From Geobacillus icigianus (lineage in GTDB: Bacteria; Bacillota; Bacilli; Bacillales; Anoxybacillaceae), in contig NZ_JPYA01000054.1 of NCBI RefSeq assembly GCF_000750005.1, positions 1 through 64,000 of the forward strand: 64,000 bases of DNA, read 5' to 3'. A program made the translations under genes and the position numbers. Below are positions 19,879-28,931 of this stretch, in pieces; position 1 is the stretch's first letter, and the number at the start of each line of letters is the position of its first letter. The notes below the pieces were generated by a model. The model was not told the DNA's origin, ran no database searches, and saw nothing but the letters and a program-made list of their open reading frames with translations.

Positions 19879-21228
19879 ATGCCAACAGTGGCTTTTCATA
19901 CATTGGGCTGCAAAGTCAATCACTATGAAACGGAAGCGATCTGGCAGCTGTTTAAACAGGCCGGCTACGAACGGAAAGAGTTTGAAAGCCGCGCCGATGT
20001 TTATGTGATCAATACGTGCACGGTGACGAACACCGGCGACAAAAAAAGCCGTCAAGTCATCCGCCGCGCGGTGCGCCGCAATCCGGACGCCGTCGTTTGC
20101 GTGACCGGCTGCTACGCGCAAACATCGCCGGCTGAGGTGATGGCCATTCCGGGTGTTGATATTGTCATCGGCACGCAAGACCGCCATAAAATGTTAGAGT
20201 ACATTGAGCAGTTTCAGCGCGAACGGCAGCCGATCAATGCCGTCCATAATATCATGAAAACGCGCGTCTTTGAGGAGATGGATGTGCCGGAATTCACCGA
20301 CCGGACGCGGGCGTCGCTGAAAATCCAAGAAGGGTGCAACAACTTTTGCACGTTTTGCATCATTCCATGGGCGCGCGGCTTAATGCGCTCGCGCGACCCG
20401 CAGGAGATCATCCGTCAGGCGCGCCAGCTCGTCGCCGCCGGCTACAAAGAAATCGTGCTGACCGGCATTCACACCGGCGGTTATGGCACCGATCTGAAAG
20501 ACTATAATTTTGCCGCCTTGTTGCGCGATTTGGACGAGCAAGTGCCGGGGCTGAAGCGGCTCCGCATTTCATCCATCGAGGCGAGCCAGCTGACCGATGA
20601 AGTCATCGAAGTTTTGCGGCGGTCGGACAAAATCGTCCGCCACTTGCACATCCCGCTCCAATCGGGGTCGAATACGGTGCTGAAGCGGATGCGCCGCAAA
20701 TATACGGTGGAATTTTACGCCGAGCGGCTCACCCGGCTGCGCGACGTGTTTCCGGAACTGGCGGTGACCTCAGATGTCATCGTCGGCTTCCCTGGTGAAA
20801 CGGAAGAGGAATTTATGGAGACGTACAACTTTATTCGCGAGCAGCGGTTTTCCGAGCTTCACGTTTTCCCGTATTCGAAGCGGACCGGCACGCCGGCGGC
20901 GCGCATGCCGGATCAAATTGATGAAGAGACGAAGCACGACCGCGTCCGCCGCTTGATCGCCCTTTCCGACCAGCTGGCGAAAGAATACGCCTCGCAGTTT
21001 GAAGGGCAAGTGCTTGAAGTCATCCCGGAAGAGCGCGACAAAGAAGAGCCGCACTTGTACGTTGGTTACACCGATAATTACTTGAAAGTCCGTTTTCCAG
21101 CGTCCGACGAGCTGATTGGCGAACTGGTGAAAGTGAAGATCACCAAAGCCGGCTACCCGTATAACGAAGGCGAGTTTGTCCGCGTTGTGCCGGATGAGGC
21201 CGTCCGATCGGTAAAATTAAGTTCCTAA
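19879..21228 (+). CDS. mtaB: tRNA threonylcarbamoyladenosine methylthiotransferase MtaB
   Basis: MtaB converts t6A37 to ms2t6A37 in tRNAs that read ANN codons. The 449-residue protein has the N-terminal UPF0004 domain with cluster cysteines (LGCKVNHYE, NTCTVTN, TGCYAQ), the radical SAM motif CNNFCTFC, and a C-terminal TRAM domain. ATG 19879 is favoured over the in-frame GTG 19870 by its spacing from GAGGTGA. It is syntenic with yqeV. Confidence 0.94.
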   Translation: MPTVAFHTLGCKVNHYETEAIWQLFKQAGYERKEFESRADVYVINTCTVTNTGDKKSRQVIRRAVRRNPDAVVCVTGCYAQTSPAEVMAIPGVDIVIGTQDRHKMLEYIEQFQRERQPINAVHNIMKTRVFEEMDVPEFTDRTRASLKIQEGCNNFCTFCIIPWARGLMRSRDPQEIIRQARQLVAAGYKEIVLTGIHTGGYGTDLKDYNFAALLRDLDEQVPGLKRLRISSIEASQLTDEVIEVLRRSDKIVRHLHIPLQSGSNTVLKRMRRKYTVEFYAERLTRLRDVFPELAVTSDVIVGFPGETEEEFMETYNFIREQRFSELHVFPYSKRTGTPAARMPDQIDEETKHDRVRRLIALSDQLAKEYASQFEGQVLEVIPEERDKEEPHLYVGYTDNYLKVRFPASDELIGELVKVKITKAGYPYNEGEFVRVVPDEAVRSVKLSS

Positions 21229-21270
21229 TCCCAATGGCCGATTTAGGCTAAGCGCGTCCGCCTCATACTT

Positions 21271-21298
21271 CCCAGCCTTTAGGCTGGGTTTTTGTTTT
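21271..21298 (+). terminator. Terminator after mtaB
   Basis: CCCAGCC (21271-21277) pairs with GGCTGGG (21282-21288), followed by a T run. Confidence 0.88.
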
Positions 21299-21299
21299 C

Positions 21300-21580
21300 G
21301 GTGAAAATAGCGAACTGACATGGATTTTCATCCTTGGGTGGAGGGCGGATCGTGCTGCTCATGGAACTTCTCTGCGAAAATCCCGTCAGCAAGCGGTCAC
21401 TTTCATCCTTGGGTCGCTGTTACATCGCTCCCCATGAAAATGCCGAACTGACGCGGATTTTCATCCCCGGGTGAAGGGCGGATCGCCGTCCATGGATCTT
21501 TCCGTAAAAATCCCGTGCCCGCAGGCGGTGATGTTCATCTCTGAGCGGAGGGCGGACCGCTGCCCATGGATCTTTTTCCG
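21300..21580 (+). repeat. Family B repeat array between mtaB and deoC
   Basis: Two related subunits of about 60-78 bp alternate: GAAAATxxCGAACTGACxxGG followed by TTTCATCC at 21300-21374 and 21435-21502, and a AAAATCCCG... form at 21375-21434 and 21503-21580. Most contain TTTCATC near the middle, and three of the four end with a CCATGGATCTTT-like stretch. In the first form TGAAAAT pairs with ATTTTCA about 16-20 bases later. Another copy lies at 34434-34507. No open frame runs through the array. It fills most of the 503 bp gap 21229-21731; the last 150 bp hold the deoC ribosome binding site and a possible -10, TATGAT. Confidence 0.8.
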
Positions 21581-21731
21581 TCCATTTCTCTCGAGCAGGC
21601 TAACAAGCTCGCCGGAAGATGAAATGGGAGACGATACGGATGGCGGCTAGTTTTTATGGTAACGACATGGTATGATGGTAGACGTCAGACCTTTCATTTT
21701 TTGCAGTAGCAGGAGAAAGGAGCGATGTTCC

Positions 21732-22403
21732 ATGACAGAGAATATGGCCAAAATGATCGATCATACGCTGCTCAAGCCAGAGGCGACGGAAGAACAAATC
21801 ATTCAACTATGCCGCGAAGCGAAACAATACGGCTTCGCCTCCGTCTGTGTCAACCCGGCGTGGGTGAAAGCGGCGGCGCGCGAGCTTTCCGGCACCGATG
21901 TCCGCGTTTGCACCGTCATCGGTTTTCCGCTGGGGGCGACAACGCCGGAAACAAAGGCGTTTGAAACGAATAACGCCATCGAAAACGGCGCCGGCGAGGT
22001 GGATATGGTGATCAACATCGGCGCGTTAAAAAGCGGCGATGATGAGCTTGTTGAGCGCGACATTCGCGCTGTCGTCGAGGCGGCGGCCGGAAAAGCGCTG
22101 GTGAAAGTGATTATCGAAACGGCTTTGCTGACCGATGAAGAAAAAGTGCGCGCCTGCCAATTGGCGGTGAAGGCGGGGGCCGATTACGTGAAAACGTCGA
22201 CCGGATTCTCCGGCGGCGGCGCGACGGTCGAGGACGTGGCGCTCATGCGGCGGACGGTCGGTGACAAAGCGGGCGTCAAAGCGTCCGGCGGCGTGCGCGA
22301 TCGGGAAACGGCCGAAGCGATGATCGCAGCCGGGGCGACGCGCATCGGGACGAGCTCCGGGGTGGCGATTGTCCGCGGGCAAACGGGCGGCGCCGGCTAT
22401 TAA
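21732..22403 (+). CDS. deoC: Deoxyribose-phosphate aldolase
   Basis: DeoC splits 2-deoxyribose 5-phosphate into acetaldehyde and glyceraldehyde 3-phosphate during deoxynucleoside catabolism. The 223-residue protein has the Schiff-base lysine in [27 protein letters not shown], and the phosphate-binding [18 protein letters not shown] precedes ATG 21732. It stands alone between mtaB and yqeW, without the nucleoside transporter and phosphorylase genes that accompany it in B. subtilis. Confidence 0.95.
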   Translation: MTENMAKMIDHTLLKPEATEEQIIQLCREAKQYGFASVCVNPAWVKAAARELSGTDVRVCTVIGFPLGATTPETKAFETNNAIENGAGEVDMVINIGALKSGDDELVERDIRAVVEAAAGKALVKVIIETALLTDEEKVRACQLAVKAGADYVKTSTGFSGGGATVEDVALMRRTVGDKAGVKASGGVRDRETAEAMIAAGATRIGTSSGVAIVRGQTGGAGY

Positions 22404-22472
22404 GCTCGACGGCCGCCTAGCGCTTCGTTCGAAGGAAACATCGCCGCCGTCCACCGATGTCTTCCACTAAGC

Positions 22473-23402
22473 TCAGCGGCTGCCGTGCAAACGGATCATG
22501 GCCCGCTCAATGGCGCCGACAAACGGCAACGCGGCGACGGAACAAACAACGTTAAACACGACGCTGACATGGGCGAGCTGCACGTCCGGGGCCGGGCTGA
22601 GCAAAGCGGCGAAGCGGGCGAGCGGAGCGGTGAAAAAGGCAAACACGGCGACGCCGGCGACGTTCAGCCACAGATGGGTGTAGGCGGTCAGCCGCGCCTC
22701 CTTGCCGGCCCCGATCGACGCCAGCAGGCCGGTGATGCACGTCCCGATGTTCGCGCCAAGCAAAATGGCAATGGCAGCTGGCAGCGTCAACAATTGTTCG
22801 TTTACAAACCCCATGGCGATGCCGATCGTCGCTGCACTGGAATGGACGAGCGCGGTCAAGGCGATGCCGACAAGCAAACCGGCGGCCGTCGAGCGGTTCG
22901 TCTCCTGAAGCCAGACGTTGACAAACGGATAGGCGGCCAGCGGCCTCGCCAAGCTTGAAAAACCGTCCATGGCAAACAGCAAGACGGCCAGACCGGCGAC
23001 CGCCATGCCGATGCCGTAAAGGAACCGACGGCGGCCGAGAAAAACGAGCAGCGCGCCCCCCAAAAGAAGCGGAATGGCGCCCTCGCCGAGATCGAGCGTC
23101 ATCAGCTCCGTCGTGAGCGTCGAACCGATGTTGCTGCCTAAGATGATGCCGATGGACTGCCGGAACGATAAGTAGCCGGTGGCGACCAAGCCGACGGTCA
23201 TCACCATCACGGCCGAACTACTTTGCACAAGCGCGGTTGTCGCCAAGCCGGTGAGAAACGATTGCCAAGGTTTGGCCGTAAAGCGCATCAGCCATTCGTT
23301 CATTCGGTCGCCGGACAACGTGTAAAGCCCCGCCCGCATCATCAACATGCCGAGAAGAAAAATAGCGGTGTAAACGGCCAACAGCACAAAGAGTGAACCC
23401 AT
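22473..23402 (-). CDS. yqeW: Na/Pi-cotransporter II family protein YqeW
   Basis: This 309-residue polytopic membrane protein has the duplicated QSSS-type motif of the Na/Pi cotransporter family: TALVQSSSAVMVM in the first half and ALVHSSAATIGIAMG in the second, plus GSNIGSTLT and GANIGTCITG. It lacks the C-terminal PhoU-like domain found in longer members. It probably exports or imports phosphate or a related anion; its substrate is not shown by the sequence. Confidence 0.88.
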   Translation of the reverse strand: MGSLFVLLAVYTAIFLLGMLMMRAGLYTLSGDRMNEWLMRFTAKPWQSFLTGLATTALVQSSSAVMVMTVGLVATGYLSFRQSIGIILGSNIGSTLTTELMTLDLGEGAIPLLLGGALLVFLGRRRFLYGIGMAVAGLAVLLFAMDGFSSLARPLAAYPFVNVWLQETNRSTAAGLLVGIALTALVHSSAATIGIAMGFVNEQLLTLPAAIAILLGANIGTCITGLLASIGAGKEARLTAYTHLWLNVAGVAVFAFFTAPLARFAALLSPAPDVQLAHVSVVFNVVCSVAALPFVGAIERAMIRLHGSR

Positions 23403-23492
23403 CGGCGCTCTCTCCCTTCATCCTATATGTATGGGCCTTGTCCGTCGGCAATGACCGCTTTTTCGGAAGACGAACGCCGCGCGCTTTTTGTA

Positions 23493-23522
23493 TTGACCTT
23501 TTCGATCGGCATGTATTATAAT
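23493..23522 (+). promoter_or_regulatory. Sigma-A promoter of rpsU
   Basis: TTGACC (23493-23498) and TATAAT (23517-23522) are 18 bp apart, about 50 bp upstream of rpsU. Confidence 0.8.
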
Positions 23523-23570
23523 TGACAAGTACAATATGCAATGGTTGGTGTTCGGAGGGAGGGAAGCAGG

Positions 23571-23744
23571 ATGTCCAAAACGATCGTGCGCAAAAACGAG
23601 TCGATCGATGACGCTCTTCGTCGCTTTAAGCGTGCCGTTTCGAAAACAGGCACTTTGCAAGAAGTGAGAAAGCGTGAATTTTACGAAAAGCCAAGCGTCA
23701 GACGGAAGAAAAAATCTGAAGCGGCGAGAAAGCGCAAGCACTAA
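23571..23744 (+). CDS. rpsU: 30S ribosomal protein S21
   Basis: The 57-residue basic protein begins [20 protein letters not shown] and ends in a Lys/Arg-rich tail ([14 protein letters not shown]), typical of S21, which sits near the anti-Shine-Dalgarno end of 16S rRNA. GGAGGGAAGCAGG precedes the start. It is followed by yqeY, the common rpsU-yqeY pair. Confidence 0.96.
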   Translation: MSKTIVRKNESIDDALRRFKRAVSKTGTLQEVRKREFYEKPSVRRKKKSEAARKRKH

Positions 23745-23773
23745 GAGCACGCATTAAAGAGGGTGTATAGTCG

Positions 23774-24220
23774 GTGAGTCTTCTCGATCGTTTGAATAAC
23801 GATATGAAGCAGGCGATGAAAAGCAAGGAGAAAGAAAAGCTGTCCGTTCTCCGCATGCTGAAGGCGGCGCTGCAAAACGAAGCGATCAAGCTCGGCAAAA
23901 GCGCGCTGTCCGAGGACGAAGAGCTGACGGTTCTTTCCCGTGAACTGAAGCAGCGTAAAGACTCCCTCCACGAATTTGAAAACGCTGGCCGTTCAGATCT
24001 AGTCGAAAAGGCAAAAACCGAAATTGAAATCGTTCAGTCGTATATGCCGAAGCCGCTGACGGAAGAGGAGCTCCGCGAACTGATCGCAGAGACGATCAAA
24101 GAAGTCGGCGCTTCTTCGAAAGCGGATATGGGAAAAGTGATGAGCGCGATCATGCCGAAGGTGAAAGGGAAAGCAGATGGTTCGCTCGTCAATCAACTCG
24201 TGCGACAACAGTTGTCATAA
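23774..24220 (+). CDS. yqeY: GatB/YqeY domain protein
   Basis: The 148-residue protein begins [20 protein letters not shown] from GTG 23774 and has the YqeY tail-domain motifs [13 protein letters not shown] and [15 protein letters not shown]. The domain resembles the tRNA-binding tail of GatB, but the role of the stand-alone protein is not established. AAAGAGGGTG is the ribosome binding site. Confidence 0.9.
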   Translation: MSLLDRLNNDMKQAMKSKEKEKLSVLRMLKAALQNEAIKLGKSALSEDEELTVLSRELKQRKDSLHEFENAGRSDLVEKAKTEIEIVQSYMPKPLTEEELRELIAETIKEVGASSKADMGKVMSAIMPKVKGKADGSLVNQLVRQQLS

Positions 24221-24224
24221 TGGG

Positions 24225-24261
24225 CGATGGGCCTTGCCGGACAGGCGGGCCCATCGTTTTT
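24225..24261 (+). terminator. Terminator after rpsU-yqeY
   Basis: CGATGGGCC (24225-24233) pairs with GGCCCATCG (24248-24256), followed by five T. Confidence 0.85.
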
Positions 24262-24274
24262 GAAAAGCGGTGCT

Positions 24275-24323
24275 AGAACCCCCTTTTGTCTCATACATAT
24301 GAGATGAAAGGGGGTTCTTTTTT
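24275..24323 (+). promoter_or_regulatory. Long hairpin enclosing a possible sigma-E -10 and the yqfC ribosome binding site
   Basis: AGAACCCCCTTT pairs with AAAGGGGGTTCT and TCTCATA with TATGAGA, with only a TG/TG mismatch and a two-base loop; six T follow. Read from upstream, this is a strong terminator that also buries the AAAGGGGG ribosome binding site of yqfC. CATACATA at the loop (24292-24299) fits the sigma-E -10 consensus. A transcript starting there would lack the left arm, so the ribosome binding site would be free. The -35 region is not a good match. Confidence 0.6.
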
Positions 24324-24324
24324 G

Positions 24325-24609
24325 ATGGTGAAAAGGTGGCGCCAGCAGGTGAAGCGGTGGATGGCGGAAACGCTCGAGCTTCCCGCCGACATTATGATGG
24401 ATTTGCCTCGCATTACGATGATTGGCCAAATCCATATTTACATTGAAAACCACCGCGGGCTGCTCGCCTTCAGCGATAAAGAGCTCCGCTTGTTGCTGCG
24501 AAACGGCCAGCTTATTGTCCGCGGCGAACAATTTGTCATTAAAACGATATTGCCGGAGGAAATTTTGTTGGAAGGAAAAATTAACCAAGTAACGTATATC
24601 GATAAATAG
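24325..24609 (+). CDS. yqfC: Sporulation protein YqfC (YabP family)
   Basis: The 94-residue protein (MVKRWRQQVKRWMAETLELP..., ending EGKINQVTYIDK) matches YqfC, a small YabP-like protein of the sigma-E regulon and partner of YqfD. ATG 24325 directly follows an in-frame TTG; either could start. The start region sits on the 3' arm of a strong hairpin. yqfD follows 15 bases later. Confidence 0.88.
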   Translation: MVKRWRQQVKRWMAETLELPADIMMDLPRITMIGQIHIYIENHRGLLAFSDKELRLLLRNGQLIVRGEQFVIKTILPEEILLEGKINQVTYIDK

Positions 24610-24624
24610 CGAGGAGGAACGGGG

Positions 24625-25812
24625 ATGAAGAACGAATGGGTCGACACGCTTGCCGGCAGCGTGCGGGTCAAAGTGAGAGGAAAAGGGATCGAACGATTGA
24701 TCAACGCCTGCGTCCGCCAAGGGATGGCTGTTTGGAACGTGAAAAAGCATAGCGCGGATACCGTGACGTTCTTCATTAGGCTCAGCGATGTAAAACAGCT
24801 GCGCCATATCGCCCGGAAAAGCGGATGCAAACTCTCGTTTGTCGGCCGAACCGGCTTGCCGTTTTTTTGGCGCCGGGTTTGGCGAAACAGCGGGTTTTGG
24901 CTTGGCCTGCTCGTTTTTCTAGCGGGGGTGTTTTTGCTGTCGAACGTCGTGTGGAACATCGACATCGAGGGGGCGACGCCGGAGACCGAGCATCAAATCA
25001 TCCGCGAGCTGAAGCGGATGGGAGTGGAGCGCGGCGCATTCCAATTTTTGCTCGACGACCCGGAAACGCTACAAAAAAAGTTGACGGAACGAATTCGCGA
25101 CATTACGTGGGTCGGGGTGGAATGGAAAGGGACATCGCTTCATTTTCAAGTGGTGGAAAAGGAAATTCCCGAACCGAAACAACCGCTTCCGCCGCGCCAT
25201 TTGGTCGCGAAAAAAGAGGCGGTGGTGGTGGACTTATTCGTTGAAGAAGGACAACCGCTCGTTTCCGTCAACGATTACGTGCAAAAAGGGCAGCTGCTCG
25301 TCTCGGGCATCATCGGCGCCGAAGGGCGAACGAAATTTGTGCCGGCTAACGGGAAGGTGTTTGGCGAAACATGGTACAAGTCTACCGTTGTCCTGCCGCT
25401 GGAGACGACGTTTCATGTGTTGACGGGAAAAGCGATGGCGCGCCATTATATCGGGATCGGCCGACTGTCCATCCCGGTCTGGGGATGGGAGAAGCCGCCG
25501 TTTTCCCATATGGTTGTTGAAAGAGAAAAGCGGCCGTTTCGCTTTTGGAAATGGGACTTGCCTTTTTATTATGAACGTGTCATCATCCGCGAGGCGGAAG
25601 CGGTGAAGCGGAGCTACACGTGGGAAGAAGCGTTCGCGGAAGCAAGGCGCATCGCCCGCCGCGAACTGCGGGCCAAACTGCCGGAGGAGGCGGCCATCCG
25701 CGGCGAAAAAGTTTTGCATCAGGAGAAAGAGAATGGTAAAGTAAGGGTAGAATTGCATTATGAAGTCATTGAAAACATTGCTGTACCACAACCCATTGTT
25801 CAAGGAGATTGA
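24625..25812 (+). CDS. yqfD: Sporulation membrane protein YqfD
   Basis: The 395-residue protein has an N-terminal soluble region, one clear membrane helix (WLGLLVFLAGVFLLSNVVWN, about residues 92-111), and a long extracytoplasmic part. It belongs to the YqfD family, made in the mother cell under sigma-E in B. subtilis; the molecular role is unknown. It follows yqfC as an operon with ribosome binding site GCGAGGAGGAACGGGG. Confidence 0.9.
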   Translation: MKNEWVDTLAGSVRVKVRGKGIERLINACVRQGMAVWNVKKHSADTVTFFIRLSDVKQLRHIARKSGCKLSFVGRTGLPFFWRRVWRNSGFWLGLLVFLAGVFLLSNVVWNIDIEGATPETEHQIIRELKRMGVERGAFQFLLDDPETLQKKLTERIRDITWVGVEWKGTSLHFQVVEKEIPEPKQPLPPRHLVAKKEAVVVDLFVEEGQPLVSVNDYVQKGQLLVSGIIGAEGRTKFVPANGKVFGETWYKSTVVLPLETTFHVLTGKAMARHYIGIGRLSIPVWGWEKPPFSHMVVEREKRPFRFWKWDLPFYYERVIIREAEAVKRSYTWEEAFAEARRIARRELRAKLPEEAAIRGEKVLHQEKENGKVRVELHYEVIENIAVPQPIVQGD

Positions 25813-25814
25813 GA

Positions 25815-26777
25815 ATGTCAGAGCAGTTCGTTACGATCAGCCAACACGTGCGAAATCAACAGGAAGCGGCTGCGCTCTTTGGCGTCCATGATGCCCACTT
25901 GAAACGGATGGAAGAAGAGCTTGGCGTCTCCATTGTGACGCGCGGGGAAACGGTCAACGTTTCCGGCCCGCCCCAGCAAGTCCAGCTTGTCGATGAGCTT
26001 TTGCGCCATTTGCTCATCGTCATTCGCAAAGGGGTGGCGGTCGGGGAGCGCGATGTGATGTATGCGATCCAGCTGGCGAAAAAGGGGGCGCTTGACGGCC
26101 TCGTTCAGCTGTATGACCAAGAGATCGTGAAAAACGCCAAAGGAAAGCCGATCCGCGTCAAAACATTGGGGCAGCGCTATTATGTGGCTGCGATCGAACA
26201 GCACGATTTGACGTTCGGCATCGGCCCGGCTGGCACCGGGAAAACGTATTTGGCGGTCGTTATGGCCGTCAAGGCGCTGAAAGCCGGAAGCGTCAAGCGC
26301 ATCATCCTCACCCGCCCGGCGGTCGAGGCGGGAGAAAGCCTTGGCTTTTTGCCCGGCGATTTGAAAGAGAAAGTCGATCCGTATTTGCGGCCGCTCTATG
26401 ATGCGTTGCATGATGTGCTCGGCGTTGAGCAGACGCAGCGGCTCATTGAGCGAGGGACGATCGAAATCGCCCCGCTCGCCTACATGCGCGGGAGAACGTT
26501 GGACGATGCCTTCGTCATTCTAGATGAGGCGCAAAACACCACGCCGGCGCAAATGAAAATGTTTCTGACCCGGCTTGGCTTCGGATCGAAAATGGTGATT
26601 ACAGGCGATATTTCCCAAGTCGACTTGCCGCGGGGAGTCGAATCAGGCCTCTCCGTCGCCAAGCGCCTTCTGGCTTCGATCAGCGGCATCGCCTTCGTAT
26701 TTTTAGAACAGTCGGATGTCGTCCGCCATCCGCTCGTTGCCAAAATCATTGACGCTTATGGCGAGGCCGGCTTATAA
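25815..26777 (+). CDS. phoH: PhoH-like ATPase
   Basis: The 320-residue protein has an N-terminal KH-like region and a PhoH ATPase domain with Walker A GPAGTGKTYLAV, the ILTRPAVEAGESLGFLPGDL block, Walker B VILDEAQNTTP and TGDISQVDLP. In Gram-negative bacteria the homologue YbeZ works with the RNase YbeY in ribosome maturation; here ybeY is two genes downstream. AAGGAGA selects ATG 25815. Confidence 0.93.
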   Translation: MSEQFVTISQHVRNQQEAAALFGVHDAHLKRMEEELGVSIVTRGETVNVSGPPQQVQLVDELLRHLLIVIRKGVAVGERDVMYAIQLAKKGALDGLVQLYDQEIVKNAKGKPIRVKTLGQRYYVAAIEQHDLTFGIGPAGTGKTYLAVVMAVKALKAGSVKRIILTRPAVEAGESLGFLPGDLKEKVDPYLRPLYDALHDVLGVEQTQRLIERGTIEIAPLAYMRGRTLDDAFVILDEAQNTTPAQMKMFLTRLGFGSKMVITGDISQVDLPRGVESGLSVAKRLLASISGIAFVFLEQSDVVRHPLVAKIIDAYGEAGL

Positions 26778-26828
26778 AAAACTGCGCAACGGGCGGCCGC
26801 GCCTTTTTGAAAAGCGAGGGGAAAACCG

Positions 26829-28931
26829 GTGGGAAGGCTTCGTTTTTTTCTTGAGCGGACAAAAACGGTCCGTTTCGTCCGCTTCTGTCTGTTTTTGTTT
26901 TTGGCCGTTCTGTTGTTTGCTGTTTTGTACTGGCAAGTCAAGCCGCGCCAATATGAACTGCGCCTGTTTGACGTCGCCAAGGAAACGATTCGCTCCCCGG
27001 TGACGGTGGAAGATAAAGAGGCGACCGCCCAGCTGAAGGAAGAGGCGGCGGCGAAAGTAGCGGATGTTTACACGTTGAAAAAAGAATACGCTGAAAACCG
27101 GGTCGACCTTCTTTCCTCGCTGTTTGCGGCGATTGAGAGCGTGCAAAAGGAGGCCGAATCGGACCGCGCGGCGGGCGGGATGGCGGCCAAACTCGAGGAG
27201 CGGTTGCCGCCGGAATGGTTCGCCTATTTGTCGGCAGAGGAATGGCAGCGCCTGCTCAGCGCCGCGCCTTCAGAGCTGAAGACGGCGAAGGAGGCGGCGC
27301 TCACCGCCGTTCATGCGGCCATGAGCGAACGCATTTCACAAAACGATTTGGAGGCCGCCCGCGAACAGGCGGCCAACGAGATTGAATACGCCGCTCTGCC
27401 GCCGGCGCTTCGCGAACCGGTTGCCAAGCTTTGCCGGCGAGCGGTGATCCCGAACGTCGTCTACGATCGGACGGCGACCGAGGAGAAACGGCGTCAGGCG
27501 ATGGATGAAGTGAAGCCGGTGAAAATTTTGCAAGGACAAGTGATCGTGGAAGAAGGGCAATTCATTACAAGCGATATTTATCGGCGGCTTGAGCTCGTCG
27601 GCTTGCTTGAAAGCGACCGTCCATCCTTTACGGCCGCCGGGTTGGGAATGTTTGTGCTCCTCTTGCTCGCCCCGCTCATGTACTATTTTCGCCACGAGCC
27701 GACGAATGAGAAGCTGTCGCTTTATACCGCCGTTTTGACGGGGATGATGGCGGCGATGGTTTTGATTCGCCTGTTGCCTTCCGGAAGCGCCGTCCCGGTC
27801 GGCTATTTGGTGCCGGCGGCGTTCGGCCCGATGTTGGTGCGCCTTTTGCTTGGCGAGCGGCTTTCGGTCATGACGGCCATCATCGGGGCGGTGTGCGGGA
27901 GCTTGCTGTTCAACGAAGAAATGGGAGCTGCCGGAACGATGTCCGTATCGTTGGCCGTGTATTTGCTCGCCGGCGGTTTGGCCGGAACGTTTGGCCTGCC
28001 GAAGGAGCTGGCGAAGGCGAACATTTGGCGGACCGGGGTGCTGGTCGCTTTCGTTCAAACGGTTTCGCTTTTATCGCTCCTGCTTTTGAAAAACGGCCGT
28101 TATTCGCTGACGGAAATCGGTTTGATGGCGCTGATGGCCGCGGCCTCAAGCGTGTTTTCCGTCATTTTGACGATCGGCCTTCTGCCGGTGCTGGAGGCGG
28201 CGTTCGGCATTTTGTCGCCGCTGCGGCTCATCGAGCTGTCGAACCCGAACCATCCGCTTTTGCGCAAATTGCTTACCGAAGCGCCGGGGACGTATCACCA
28301 TAGCATCATGGTCGCCAATCTGGCCGAAGCGGCGTGCGAGGCGATCGGCGCCAACGGCCTGCTGGCGCGCGTCGCCTGCTACTACCATGACATCGGCAAG
28401 ACGAAGCGGCCTCGGTATTTCATCGAAAATCAAATGGGCGGCAATCCACATGATCATTTGTCGCCGCAGCTGAGCAAAAATATTATTATCGCCCACGTCG
28501 CCGACGGCGTCGCCTTGCTCCGCAGGCACCGACTGCCAAAGGAAATCATCGACATCGCCGAACAGCATCACGGCACAACGCTGCTGAAATACTTTTACCA
28601 TAAGGCGTGCGAGCAGAGCGAATGGGTTTCGGAAGCAGAGTTTCGTTATCCCGGACCGAAGCCGCAGACGAAAGAGGCGGCGGTCATCAACATCGCCGAC
28701 AGCGTCGAAGCCGCGGTCCGTTCGCTCGCCAACCCATCGCCGGAAAAAATCGAGAAGGTGGTGCGCTCGATCATTGCTGACCGTCTGCAAGACAATCAGT
28801 TGAACGAATGCGACATCACCCTCAAAGAGTTGGAGCTTGTCGCCCGTTCGCTTTGCGAGACGCTAAACGGTGTGTTCCACTCGCGCATTGAATATCCGGA
28901 AGTACAGAAAGAAAAGGTGAAACATGCATGA
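26829..28931 (+). CDS. pgpH: 7TM-HD family cyclic-di-AMP phosphodiesterase (PgpH/YqfF)
   Basis: The 700-residue protein has an N-terminal membrane helix, a large extracellular 7TM-HD domain (about residues 50-270), seven membrane helices, and a cytoplasmic HD domain with TYHHSIMVANLAEAA and YYHDIGKTKRP. In Listeria and Bacillus such proteins hydrolyse c-di-AMP to pApA, lowering this second messenger. The start is GTG 26829. The 3' end overlaps ybeY by four bases (ATGA). Confidence 0.92.
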   Translation: MGRLRFFLERTKTVRFVRFCLFLFLAVLLFAVLYWQVKPRQYELRLFDVAKETIRSPVTVEDKEATAQLKEEAAAKVADVYTLKKEYAENRVDLLSSLFAAIESVQKEAESDRAAGGMAAKLEERLPPEWFAYLSAEEWQRLLSAAPSELKTAKEAALTAVHAAMSERISQNDLEAAREQAANEIEYAALPPALREPVAKLCRRAVIPNVVYDRTATEEKRRQAMDEVKPVKILQGQVIVEEGQFITSDIYRRLELVGLLESDRPSFTAAGLGMFVLLLLAPLMYYFRHEPTNEKLSLYTAVLTGMMAAMVLIRLLPSGSAVPVGYLVPAAFGPMLVRLLLGERLSVMTAIIGAVCGSLLFNEEMGAAGTMSVSLAVYLLAGGLAGTFGLPKELAKANIWRTGVLVAFVQTVSLLSLLLLKNGRYSLTEIGLMALMAAASSVFSVILTIGLLPVLEAAFGILSPLRLIELSNPNHPLLRKLLTEAPGTYHHSIMVANLAEAACEAIGANGLLARVACYYHDIGKTKRPRYFIENQMGGNPHDHLSPQLSKNIIIAHVADGVALLRRHRLPKEIIDIAEQHHGTTLLKYFYHKACEQSEWVSEAEFRYPGPKPQTKEAAVINIADSVEAAVRSLANPSPEKIEKVVRSIIADRLQDNQLNECDITLKELELVARSLCETLNGVFHSRIEYPEVQKEKVKHA

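Noticed and set aside
21271..21298. CCCAGCC/GGCTGGG stem similar to the CRISPR repeat stem at 89-125
   Set aside because: It lacks the ATTGAAAC tag and is followed by T, so it is an ordinary terminator after mtaB.
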